Source: Prosthecobacter sp. (lineage in GTDB: Bacteria; Verrucomicrobiota; Verrucomicrobiia; Verrucomicrobiales; Verrucomicrobiaceae). Taken from it: a stretch of DNA of 64,000 bases. This document shows, piece after piece, positions 1 to 7,548 of the stretch. The stretch lies in contig JAIPJY010000023.1 of NCBI GenBank assembly GCA_021733925.1, forward strand, positions 40,247 through 104,246. The letters are read 5' to 3'. A program made the translations under genes and the position numbers. How positions within the stretch are numbered: position 1 is the first letter of the stretch; each line of letters opens with the position of its first letter. Under the pieces are notes generated by a model that saw nothing but the letters and a program-made list of their open reading frames with translations, did no database searches and was not told the DNA's origin.

Positions 1-610
1 CCGGAACGGAGTGTGGCTGAACGATGATGCGCTGGCGGGGATAGATATTTTGCAGGAGGGCTGCTTCACGCGGATTGCATGAGAAGATGGCATCCGTGTT
101 TTGCAGTACATGGCGGCTACGGACAAGCGCATCAAGAGCCTTGCCCCACTCCAAGCCACCTTTCAGTGGAGCCGTAAGCCTGGCATTCACTTCATCGGGC
201 ATGTCGTGAGCGCCGCCATGCAGTGTGACTACATGTGGCACGCCGCGTGATCTTGCCGCCATCAGGCTGATGCCTGCAATCCGGTTGAGCACATGCGAGT
301 GCATCACATCCGCACCGCTGTCGCGGAGTTGCCAGAATAGATCAAATGAAAACAGATTGCCACCCCATGAAAGCAACGCCTCACGTTGTGCGGACGAAAT
401 CCCAATCACAGGAACAAAGGCGCTATAGCGCTGAATTTTGGGGCTGGCATCGCGCAGAGGATCGATGTTGTCGAGGCTGGCATTTTGTGGGGCATGCACC
501 GCTGAGGAAATGCCGTGCATCTGCAGCCCTTGAACAAGGCGTTGCACGGCAGTCTCGGTTCCACCCCATTGTGCTGGATCGTATTTGCGGAGAATGTGGG
601 ATGCTTGCAT
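1..610 (-). CDS. Glycosyltransferase family 4, N-terminal part (runs off left edge)
   Basis: The minus strand is open from an ATG at 610 to the window edge, giving about 203 residues. The N-terminus has the GT-B family 4 layout: a GGTE-type loop near residues 16-19 (QWGGTETAVQRL) that forms the donor-side glycine-rich loop in the family, then HSH and a VTLHGG segment typical of the first Rossmann domain. The C-terminal donor-binding domain lies outside the window, so the sugar specificity cannot be judged. The start lies seven bases after the stop of the flippase-like gene upstream on the same strand, so the two are probably co-transcribed. The family is clear. The substrate and the integrity of the rest of the gene are unknown. 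Confidence 0.8.
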   Translation of the reverse strand, partial: MQASHILRKYDPAQWGGTETAVQRLVQGLQMHGISSAVHAPQNASLDNIDPLRDASPKIQRYSAFVPVIGISSAQREALLSWGGNLFSFDLFWQLRDSGADVMHSHVLNRIAGISLMAARSRGVPHVVTLHGGAHDMPDEVNARLTAPLKGGLEWGKALDALVRSRHVLQNTDAIFSCNPREAALLQNIYPRQRIIVQPHSVP

Positions 611-616
611 AAGAGA

Positions 617-1522
617 TCACGCAGCTTGAAGCACGGGTGAAAATTTCTTGAAGGGAGAGGGAAGGCGTGAACGGAGCCACTGGCGCTCTGACGCCGTCAA
701 CGCCCCAGACCACAGGCAAAGCAGCGAAGTGAGGCCGCCTGCGCTTCCCATCAGGAAAATGCGGATCGAGGTGTTCTCGATCTGCAAATCTGGAAATAGC
801 AGAGGTGCGCCCAAAGCAAAGATGGAGAAGCTCATCGTTGCACGCATGATGGACTTTGAAAACATGCCTGGTAGCAGTTTCGCCTCCGGCATGTGACGCA
901 GGGCGAAGAAGGCTGAGACAAGGTCCGGAGCCAGGGCAAAGAGCAATGCTGTGAGCATTATGGCCAGCAGGCTCCAGCCCGCATAAACGGCCCAGGCAAC
1001 GACGGCGAGTCGCATGAGCATGGCCATCGTGATGATGTTGTTGATGGTGCTGATGCGCTGCTGACTTCGCAGGATATCCGGGATAATGGCCAGTGGAAAA
1101 GCAAGGCCAATGGCGGCGAAGAATATGATCTGCACGATGCGAATCTCCACATGATTGGCAGAGGAAACTCCAAGGGAACGAACGATTTCATCGTCTCCGA
1201 GTGCCACTGTGCCCGCCATGAGTGCGGCCACACCGAGGTAAAAGAACAGAATCGAGCTCAGCACCTGGCTGAGCTTGTGCCATTCACCGGTGAACGACAG
1301 TTCGGCGACACGTTTTTGCGCGGCAAAGCCAAAACCAAAATCCAACAGGATGCCGTATCCAAAAACACTCCAAAACAGAGACCAGAAGCCAAATGACTCG
1401 CGTGGCAGCGCCTGGTATAACAACCGAAAAGTCACCAGTCCGACAACAATGCCGACAAAAGTGCGCAGGTAGTTCGAGAGTGCGCTGCTCAAGATAGGTT
1501 GTTTGACGCAGTCGCAGGTCAT
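617..1522 (-). CDS. Wzx-like polysaccharide flippase, internally shortened
   Basis: This 301-residue polytopic membrane protein begins like an O-antigen/teichoic-acid flippase of the MATE/MOP superfamily: an amphipathic start, then helices near residues 18-60, 88-108, 130-155 and 165-205. Family members usually have 400-500 residues and 12-14 helices. After about residue 232 (MSFSIFAL) the sequence jumps directly to what resembles the family's C-terminal end: one last hydrophobic helix (RIFLMGSAGG) followed by ERQWLRSRLP. About 150 central residues therefore seem to be missing without loss of frame. It lies between the GAF-like gene and a family-4 glycosyltransferase on the same strand. The family call is good, but activity is doubtful because half of the transmembrane bundle is absent. 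Confidence 0.65.
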   Translation of the reverse strand: MTCDCVKQPILSSALSNYLRTFVGIVVGLVTFRLLYQALPRESFGFWSLFWSVFGYGILLDFGFGFAAQKRVAELSFTGEWHKLSQVLSSILFFYLGVAALMAGTVALGDDEIVRSLGVSSANHVEIRIVQIIFFAAIGLAFPLAIIPDILRSQQRISTINNIITMAMLMRLAVVAWAVYAGWSLLAIMLTALLFALAPDLVSAFFALRHMPEAKLLPGMFSKSIMRATMSFSIFALGAPLLFPDLQIENTSIRIFLMGSAGGLTSLLCLWSGALTASERQWLRSRLPSPFKKFSPVLQAA

Positions 1523-1556
1523 CGCGAGAGCTAAAGTCTCGTGGCGAGTCCAGTGC

Positions 1557-2347
1557 TCAACAATCCCCGCAGCTGCGGGGAGGAGGGTGTATCATGGCTT
1601 CCGCGCGCGAAGGGCGGTTGTTCATCAAAGACGAGAGCAAGCTGAGTTCAGGCTGCCAACGCCTGGGTGAAGGTGCGGCGATTTTGATCTCAGGGCGTTC
1701 CGGCGCTTTTTCCACCAGGCGATGGATATGCGGAATGGGAGTGAGGTCTTCTGGGACATTGGGCGAGTTGCTGAAGAGTGCCGCATAGCTCTGCGGATCA
1801 TGTGGATGACAGCCATGCATGGCGCGCATGGGTCGTTCCCCCATGTAGCTGGAAATGATCAACACGCCTTCTTTGACGAGGAAAATGAGTTCGCCAAAAC
1901 GTCCGCGAGTAAAGTGAGCGAGGAAACGCTGCAGTTCTTCATTTTCCATGATGCGGCCTTCAAGAACGCCCTGCAAGAGGGCGGTGATCTTCTGACGCGC
2001 CACTTCGTTGAAGAACCAGAGAGCACTCCCGCGAGATCGCCTCCGCTTTCGAGAGGATGCGCCAGTCCGCATATGTGCTCACCGGCTTTTCGCAGCGGAT
2101 CTGAGGCGGCAAAGTCGGTGTTTCCATCAAACCATTGATCCTGACGTGTGACTGCAGCACGGACTTCAACGACGTCTGCGGTGCGGAGGTCCAAGAGCGA
2201 ATCCCAGGCGATGGTGGAGGGCACACCGCCTACGATGGGGAGCCTGCCGGCTTCGGTGTCAGCCATGCGCAGCAATAGAAAATCTGCGCCGGACAGTTCA
2301 CGCAGTTCTTCGAGCCATCGCGGCCGGCTCCACATCATTGCCAGCAT
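1557..2347 (-). pseudogene. GAF-domain-like protein, frameshifted
   Basis: Two overlapping minus-strand frames each carry half of one protein. The upstream frame (2347 to about 2024) reads LEELRELSGADFLLLRM and ends with HPLESGGDLAGVL. The downstream frame (to 1557) continues as WFFNEVARQKITALL. Joined they give the GAF-like pattern in which a ...PL...G...GVLWFF strand leads into the last helix. The switch falls in AGAGAG at 2018-2023 (CTCTCT on the coding strand); removing one CT restores the frame. The start is uncertain, because another frame just upstream (coding ETLANIF, near 2385) also looks protein-like, so a second lesion near 2340 is possible. It follows the RsbW-type and STAS genes and may have been a sensory partner for them. 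The GAF assignment is moderate; the frameshift is seen directly. Confidence 0.6.
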
Positions 2348-2396
2348 CGGCGATGAGCCGGAAGATGTTGGCGAGGGTTTCTTAACAAGAGGCGAC

Positions 2397-2873
2397 CTAT
2401 GCGGTCATGAGTTCGAGCGTCGCCTCGGTGTCTTCACTGGCTTGTGGGGGAGATTTGCGCCGCGTCTTCAGGCAGAGCACATTGTGCCCTTGTCCGTGCA
2501 AGTAAGATACGTGATCGGTGAGTGAACTGATGATGAAGAGCCCGCGCCCATGCTCGCGCTCGTCGTCTTCGGGAAGTTCCACATTGTCAGGCCATGCAAA
2601 GCCACTGGTGTGATCGGTGATGCGGATTTCGATGACGTCCGCAGTCAGCGCCGCTTCGATGCGAACTGTGTGCCGGGCCTGTTCGGGGGTGGCATAGAGC
2701 ACCGCGTTGTTCGCTGCTTCTGCCAGCACCAGCTCCCACTGCTGGCACTCGTCCTCCCGGATCTGCCGATCCAGCAGCCATTGCATGGCAGAGCGTACGG
2801 CATCGCGGGCATCTTCCAGAGTTACTGGAAAATCGAGCCGAAAGACATCGAACTGCTGCTGCGGAAGCGACAT
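2397..2873 (-). CDS. RsbW-type anti-sigma factor / serine protein kinase
   Basis: This 158-residue protein has the HATPase_c_2 fold of anti-sigma serine kinases. The N-box is at residues 47-58 (ELVLAEAANNAV), a G1-type motif at 86-91 (TDHTSGF region, with the ATP-contacting Asp) and the G2 motif HGRGL at 108-112. In this family the protein binds a sigma factor or other target and phosphorylates its STAS-domain antagonist on serine. The gene for a STAS protein lies immediately upstream with a six-base gap, the classic antagonist-kinase gene order. The GAF-like gene follows on the same strand. No SpoIIE/RsbU phosphatase domain and no sigma factor gene are visible in the window, so the target is unknown. 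The N-box and G2 residues look intact. Confidence 0.85.
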   Translation of the reverse strand: MSLPQQQFDVFRLDFPVTLEDARDAVRSAMQWLLDRQIREDECQQWELVLAEAANNAVLYATPEQARHTVRIEAALTADVIEIRITDHTSGFAWPDNVELPEDDEREHGRGLFIISSLTDHVSYLHGQGHNVLCLKTRRKSPPQASEDTEATLELMTA

Positions 2874-2879
2874 GAGCGA

Positions 2880-3215
2880 TCAATTATGGATAATTTCGAA
2901 AACGCGATGAAGTCTTGTCAGTTCGATCAACTGGCAGACGGCGGAAGAAGGATTGATCAGTTTCAGGCTGGCCCCTCGGGAGCGGAGGTTTTTGTTCAGT
3001 GTCAGCAACTCACCGAGGCCGGAGCTGTCGATGTCACGTGTCTTGGAGAAATCAATGCCATTCCTGAGAGCGGGGAGATCTTCGATGGCTTGGATGAGAA
3101 GGCGGTACATGCAATGCGCAAAAGTGTTTTGCAAACATCGCCGTTCACGTCGGACAGTCATTCCCCGCAGATGTGGGGGAATAGTCCCCTGCCTCCACAT
3201 CTCATGGGCTCGCAC
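2880..3215 (-). CDS. STAS-domain anti-anti-sigma factor (antagonist)
   Basis: The C-terminal 75 residues of this 111-residue protein match the STAS fold: IDFSKTRDIDSSGLGELL places the phosphorylatable serine at position 64 or 65 in the conserved DSSGLG loop, followed by the helix, the LKLINPS strand and a terminal LTRLHRVFEI helix. The first 35 residues do not show the usual beta1-beta2 hairpin and are rich in Arg and Cys, so the N-terminus may be altered by a frameshift or the true start may differ. It is the expected partner and substrate of the RsbW-type kinase encoded next. It follows the VanZ-like gene by eight bases on the same strand, so the vanZ-like, STAS, kinase and GAF genes could form one transcript. 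Confidence 0.75.
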   Translation of the reverse strand: MRAHEMWRQGTIPPHLRGMTVRRERRCLQNTFAHCMYRLLIQAIEDLPALRNGIDFSKTRDIDSSGLGELLTLNKNLRSRGASLKLINPSSAVCQLIELTRLHRVFEIIHN

Positions 3216-3223
3216 TTCTGAAT

Positions 3224-4138
3224 CTACGGAGGAGACCCATCCTCACGTGGCACCAATCGAAGTTGGTGGATGTGCAGGCTGGCCGCAGGTTTTCCAGCCG
3301 CCAGAAAGACAACCAACTGGTGGACATGCCGGGGGGGATCAGTGCTTGGCCATTGAATTTGAATTCGGTGGTGGCCCGGCATCATCCACGCTCCAGCTCG
3401 GAGGCGTGGACCCACTTCATTGTTCAAGTCGAGCCGCAAGCCCACTTCGACGGCCTCCGAAGCTTCCAGGGTTCCATCTATCTCCAGGCTATCGAAGGAA
3501 GTCCAGTCACGACCACGGGCATCCAGATGAGCGCTGGCCGCCCTTTGAGCGGTGCGTTCGAGGATCATATGGCCATGCCGACTGATTTGCCCACTTGAGG
3601 AATCCTCCTCTGGCTCCAAGGACCAAAAAAAGCCGCCTAGTTCTCCGGTGAAATCAGTCAATACAGGGAACTGTCTGTCTGCAGCCTGCTTTGCCATCAG
3701 CACCTGTGCTGTTAGCACCAAGGGTGGCGATAGAAGTATGAGCATGGCCAGAAGTCGTGCGATCACACGCAACCCCATCGAATGAATCATGCCTGTAACA
3801 ATCCAGAGAGTGCCTGCGACAATCCCTGCCACTCCCCACATGAAGTCGCCTATGTCTGCGGTGCGGTGACACCAGGGCTGAACAATTTCAATCAAGGCGG
3901 CAAGCAGGATCGCTGACAAAACAGCCGACAATAAGCTGCGCTTATTCACGGCAGCTGTGTTGCGGAACAAGCCCTCCAACGCCACACAGCAGATTCCCAT
4001 CATGGGGACATGCATGTGGTTGATGAGCTCTCCTCGCCAGCCTGCAGACCACCCCTCAGGCAGCGGCAGCAGCATGGCGACGCCAATCCCAACAAGCAGG
4101 GAAGACAGAATCAAAGAACGCAAAGATAGTCGCTTCAA
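3224..4138 (-). CDS. VanZ-like membrane protein with C-terminal soluble domain
   Basis: This 304-residue protein has about five hydrophobic helices (residues 8-27, 42-58, 70-89, 95-116, 125-147). The VanZ-type motif spans helices 3-4: EIVQPW at 84-89, then HRTADIGDF and a glycine-rich helix. VanZ proteins are membrane proteins that confer low teicoplanin resistance in enterococci; elsewhere they are common beside envelope-glycan genes with no proven reaction. Unlike the short family members, this one carries about 150 further residues that look like a beta-rich extracytoplasmic domain (EVGLRLDL, RIQIQWP, HQLVVFLAAG). The start is a TTG; a stop lies four codons upstream. It is divergent from the DUF218 gene at 4257. 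A decayed copy of the same pair lies at 6719-7548. Confidence 0.75.
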   Translation of the reverse strand: MKRLSLRSLILSSLLVGIGVAMLLPLPEGWSAGWRGELINHMHVPMMGICCVALEGLFRNTAAVNKRSLLSAVLSAILLAALIEIVQPWCHRTADIGDFMWGVAGIVAGTLWIVTGMIHSMGLRVIARLLAMLILLSPPLVLTAQVLMAKQAADRQFPVLTDFTGELGGFFWSLEPEEDSSSGQISRHGHMILERTAQRAASAHLDARGRDWTSFDSLEIDGTLEASEAVEVGLRLDLNNEVGPRLRAGAWMMPGHHRIQIQWPSTDPPRHVHQLVVFLAAGKPAASLHIHQLRLVPREDGSPP

Positions 4139-4256
4139 GCTGGGGATTTATAAAGAGGAGTGTTTCTGAGATAAACGCGAAGTGAATACCTGGCAATTGC
4201 CATGATGCCGAGGTGATGAATGGCTTTGAACAACTGTATCCTAGGCGAAGCCTGGG
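4139..4256. promoter_or_regulatory. Divergent promoter region between vanZ-like and ydcF-like genes
   Basis: This 118-bp spacer separates two divergently read genes and is clearly more AT-rich than its surroundings, so it must hold at least one promoter. No convincing -35/-10 pair or operator was identified. A GAGGAG-like stretch near 4155 lies on the strand opposite to the vanZ-like reading frame. Confidence 0.35.
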
Positions 4257-5090
4257 ATGAACATTTTTGCCGCTGCGGTTGCAGAACAACCTATTGTGAT
4301 CCTACTCTTCCAAGTGATCACGCTTTTAAAAACTGTCCTGCAATTCACTCAGCCGTTGTTTTTGATCTGGCTACTTCTGGGAATTTGGCTGCTGAGGATG
4401 CTTTGGAATCGCCGAAGTGTCAGCTTGTGGATGCCTGCCACGTCTTGGGTGCTGCTCACGGTTATCTCATGCACGCCAATAGCCTCTGTACTTCTGGCAG
4501 ACCTTGAGAACCAGGTTCCCAAGGTCCAGATGAACCAACTCCCTGCTGCGGATGCGATTCTATGCCTCGGCGGCGGCGCTGAACCATCCTTGTCAGAGCC
4601 CACGGGATTTCATCTGAAAGTTGGAGCGGACCGACTGAGCACCGCTCTTACGCTTGCGGCAGCTGGTAAGGCTCCACTGCTGATCCTGGGCGGCGGTGGG
4701 TATCCACATGAGGGACTGACGTTTTCTGAGGCGGACGCGGTTCGTGACTACCTCGCAGATCACGTCCATCTCAACATCCAATTGCACAGCATTGGGGTAT
4801 GCAGTGACACGCATGATGAAACTCTCAAGGTTGCGGCGCTGATGAAGCAGCGCGGATTAAAGCGACTTCTGCTCGTCACCAGCGCGAGCCACATGCCACG
4901 TGCCGCGGCCGTCTTCCGCAAGACCGACGTCCAGGTGATACCGGTTCCCTGCAACTATTCCAGCAGCCTCAATCACGTGGGTGATCTTCACTGGTTTCAT
5001 TGGCCCAGCCATCATGGGTTTGAGATTTTCGCCTTCTGGATTCACGAGGTTATTGGCCATTATGTGTATCTCTTGCGAGGGTGGATTTGA
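4257..5090 (+). CDS. YdcF/SanA/ElyC-like DUF218 membrane protein
   Basis: This 277-residue protein has two N-terminal hydrophobic segments (about 13-46 and 59-82) and a C-terminal DUF218 domain (about 97-277). The domain shows DAILCLGGG, GADRLSTAL, LLILGGGG, then VCSDTHDET and the signature LLVTSASHMPRAAAVF. DUF218 proteins such as E. coli SanA, YdcF and ElyC sit at the inner membrane and affect envelope and lipid-carrier homeostasis; the biochemical activity is not settled. The ATG at 4257 begins a plausible signal-anchor sequence. The gene is divergent from the VanZ-like gene, and the same divergent partnership is repeated in damaged form at 6719-7548, which suggests the two functions belong together. 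Confidence 0.85.
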   Translation: MNIFAAAVAEQPIVILLFQVITLLKTVLQFTQPLFLIWLLLGIWLLRMLWNRRSVSLWMPATSWVLLTVISCTPIASVLLADLENQVPKVQMNQLPAADAILCLGGGAEPSLSEPTGFHLKVGADRLSTALTLAAAGKAPLLILGGGGYPHEGLTFSEADAVRDYLADHVHLNIQLHSIGVCSDTHDETLKVAALMKQRGLKRLLLVTSASHMPRAAAVFRKTDVQVIPVPCNYSSSLNHVGDLHWFHWPSHHGFEIFAFWIHEVIGHYVYLLRGWI

Positions 5091-5271
5091 GCATGCCTCA
5101 AATCTCTACATCATTCCTTTTGTGCTGACTGTACTCGCACGCAGCGTGCAGCCACGGAAGGGAAACCCTCATTCGAAATGCCAGGAACTCAGTGCTTCAT
5201 TGAGTCCGAAAAGTGGCGGGCCAAGGTCGTGGACTCCTGTCAGTTCGTGAGAGGACTCCAAGCATAAAAGC

Positions 5272-6573
5272 TCACCAGCAGATCCCCTCATACTGCCAGG
5301 AAAGGGTCGATAATTCCCGCCAGCCTTGAACATCGATCACGACCTGATCCGGACGCGCCAACTCCTTCAGAGTTTCGAAGGGGACGCATTTCTGGGAAAC
5401 CACGATCACCTCACTTGATTGGATCACGTCCCTGGCATCCTGCTTCAAAAGCTGCGCGAGGTGCGGCATGCGTGCTTGAATTTGTTGTTCATTGGCACCG
5501 ATGAGGCGGGAAAGGTTGATGTGCGGATCGTAGATGCTGAGTTCGTGGCCGCGCCCGATCAGCGTCTCAGCTGCCGCCACCATCGGACTGCCGCGCAGGT
5601 CGTCCGTGTTTGCTTTGAAGGCGAGGCCGAGGAAGCCGATGCGGCGCTTCGCCTTGCCCTCAATCAGGCTCACGAAGAGATCCTGATGAGCGGCATTGGT
5701 GGCTGCGGTGTTTTCAAGAAGGGGCAGGCTGAGGTTTTCCTGACGAGCGAAAGATTTCAGCGCGGAGACGTCCTTGGGCAGGCAGGAGCCGCCGAAGGGA
5801 TTGCCGGGCTTCATGTAATAGCGGGAGATGTTCAGCCGCGTGTCGGCACACAGCACGTCCATGACGCGGGTGCCGTCCTCACCCAGGTGCTTGCAAAGGC
5901 GACCGATCTCATTGGCAAAGCCCACCTTCAGAGCATGGAAGTAGTTGCAGGAGTACTTGATCATTTCCGCGCCCTCCCACGCCAATATGGACGGCTGACC
6001 GCCCATGATTTCGCACACTGCAGCATCCACGGGGGCGGTGCCATCGTGGGTGCCGATGACCACCAGGGAGGGCTCGTGGAAATCCCGGACGGCGGTGCCT
6101 TCCCGTAGAAATTCGGGGCAGTAGTAGACGCGCACCTGGCCGGACGCCACCAAGTCTGCCAGCATGTCAGTCACTATCGCGCGGGTGCTGCCGGGCAGCA
6201 TCGTGCTGCGATAGAGCAGGATGTGTGTCTTCTTCGATTCCTTGATAGCCTCAACGATCTGTGCGGTGACCTTGTGGACGAAGTCGAGATTCAGCTTGCC
6301 GGAGGGAAGGGATGGGGTGCCCACGCAGATGATGCTGGCATCAGACTGCGCCACAGCCTCCGCTGCATCCTGGGTGGCGGTGATCTGCCCGCTTTCGCTG
6401 CCAGATTTCAGCAGCGCGTCCAAGTCCGGCTCCACAATGGGGGAGATGCCTTGGTTGAAGGCAGCCACTTTTGCGGCATGCAGGTCCACGCCGATGATGA
6501 GATGCCCTTTCTGCGCCAGACAGGCGGCGGTGACAGCACCAACGTAACCAAGACCAAAGACAGAAATGTTCAT
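5272..6573 (-). CDS. algD: GDP-mannose 6-dehydrogenase-like (UDP-glucose/GDP-mannose dehydrogenase family)
   Basis: This 433-residue protein oxidises a nucleotide hexose at C6 in two NAD-dependent steps to give the uronic acid. The Rossmann motif GLGYVG is at residues 7-12, EFLREGT at 154-160, and the catalytic cysteine is Cys264 in GGSCLPKD. The segment YFHALKVGFANEIG (211-224) resembles AlgD-type GDP-mannose dehydrogenases more than Ugd, so GDP-mannuronate is the favoured product, though UDP-glucuronate cannot be excluded. Length and all three domains are normal. It is read alone on the minus strand, convergent with the ydcF-like gene and flanked on the other side by the decayed vanZ/ydcF copy. 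It would supply a uronic acid to the glycan made by the surrounding genes. Confidence 0.85.
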   Translation of the reverse strand: MNISVFGLGYVGAVTAACLAQKGHLIIGVDLHAAKVAAFNQGISPIVEPDLDALLKSGSESGQITATQDAAEAVAQSDASIICVGTPSLPSGKLNLDFVHKVTAQIVEAIKESKKTHILLYRSTMLPGSTRAIVTDMLADLVASGQVRVYYCPEFLREGTAVRDFHEPSLVVIGTHDGTAPVDAAVCEIMGGQPSILAWEGAEMIKYSCNYFHALKVGFANEIGRLCKHLGEDGTRVMDVLCADTRLNISRYYMKPGNPFGGSCLPKDVSALKSFARQENLSLPLLENTAATNAAHQDLFVSLIEGKAKRRIGFLGLAFKANTDDLRGSPMVAAAETLIGRGHELSIYDPHINLSRLIGANEQQIQARMPHLAQLLKQDARDVIQSSEVIVVSQKCVPFETLKELARPDQVVIDVQGWRELSTLSWQYEGICW

Positions 6574-6718
6574 ATGTTATGCGACGGCGGAGAAAAGCGG
6601 TAAATGGAGAATCCTGCTTATTGGGCGATCCCCGACTCTTGTAAACCAGCAGACGGTATTTTTTTTGTGCCGGGCGGCCCGCCAGGCGCGCTGACTGCAG
6701 CAGCAAGGGGGGCTTGTT

Positions 6719-7187
6719 CTGGCGTGGGAGCAGGCGCAGGCGATGGATCTGCAGCCGGGCCGCCGCAGGATTGGCCGCCAGGAAGACCGCCAATTGATGT
6801 ACACGCGGTGTTGGGGCGTCCTTGTTCCAGTAAATTTGAATTTGACTGGTTCCCGGCTGCATCCAACCGCCATCCCGCAGGCGGTTGGCTCCATATGCGC
6901 CCAGATCCAGCCTGACACCGACTTCGACGGCTGACGCTGCCTGCAACGTGCCGGCTATTTCCAAACCGGCGAAGGCGCTCCAGTCACGATCCAGGGTGTC
7001 CAGGTGAATGCTGGAAGGATGGCCGGCGTCTCGTGCCAGAAGCAGAGCATCAGGACCCGGGCCAGCTTGGGCGGGCTCGATGGTCCAGAGCGGATGCGAG
7101 CGGTCAGCCAGACCAGCGTTGGCGCCAGCACGCAGGCCACGGCCAGCAGCCGGGTGGCATGCCGCAGGGCTGCCGCCTGCATTCCGA
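6719..7187 (-). pseudogene. Truncated, frameshifted second copy of the vanZ-like gene
   Basis: On the minus strand this stretch encodes fragments alignable to the VanZ-like protein at 3224-4138. From about 7187 one frame reads RLLAVACVLAPTLVWLTA, matching the fifth helix (RLLAMLILLSPPLVLTA). A second frame then reads PLWTIEP, SSIHLDTLDRDWSAF and LEIAGTLQ, matching FFWSLEP, DARGRDWTSF and LEIDGTLE, and continues to HRLRLLPRQ near 6719. The first four helices are absent, a frame change and a short deletion lie near 7090, and no stop occurs at the expected place. The 5' breakpoint abuts the truncated ydcF copy. This is seen directly by comparing translations. Confidence 0.8.
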
Positions 7188-7548
7188 GGCCGATGCGGCG
7201 GGCGATTTTCTGCGCGCGCATGTTGGCCTGAAAACCGACATCCACAGCCTGGGAATCTGCAGTGACACCCATGATGAAGCCGTCAAAGTGGCCGATTTGA
7301 TGCAGAAGCGGGGTCTCACGCAGCTGCTGCTCGTGACCAGCGCCAGCCATATGCCGCGCTCCCTGGCGGTATTTCGCAAAGCAGGCATCAACGCCATTCC
7401 GGTGCCGTGCAACTACACCAGCAGTCTGAACCGCGTGGGAGGGCGGTACTGGCTGCATCTGCCCCATGTGCAAGGATTCGAGAGCTTCAATGGCTGGCTG
7501 CACGAGATCGTCGGCTACTGGGTCTATCGCTGGCGTGGGTGGGTTTGA
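7178..7548 (+). pseudogene. Truncated second copy of the ydcF-like (DUF218) gene
   Basis: From about 7178 to the TGA at 7546-7548 the plus strand encodes the C-terminal 120 residues of a DUF218 protein: SEADAAGDFLRAHV, SLGICSDTHDEAVKV, LLLVTSASHMPRS and IPVPCNYTSSLNRVG, each matching the intact copy at 4257-5090. The membrane segments and the first half of DUF218, including the first GGG motif, are missing. The frame stays open to 7033, but that upstream part reads through the antisense of the truncated vanZ copy and has no family similarity. Both genes of this divergent pair were therefore cut at one point near 7180 that joined their interiors. Confidence 0.8.

Noticed and set aside
5091-5271. 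Gene in the spacer between ydcF-like and algD-like genes
   Set aside because: The only open frame there starts inside the ydcF-like gene and shows no protein-like pattern.
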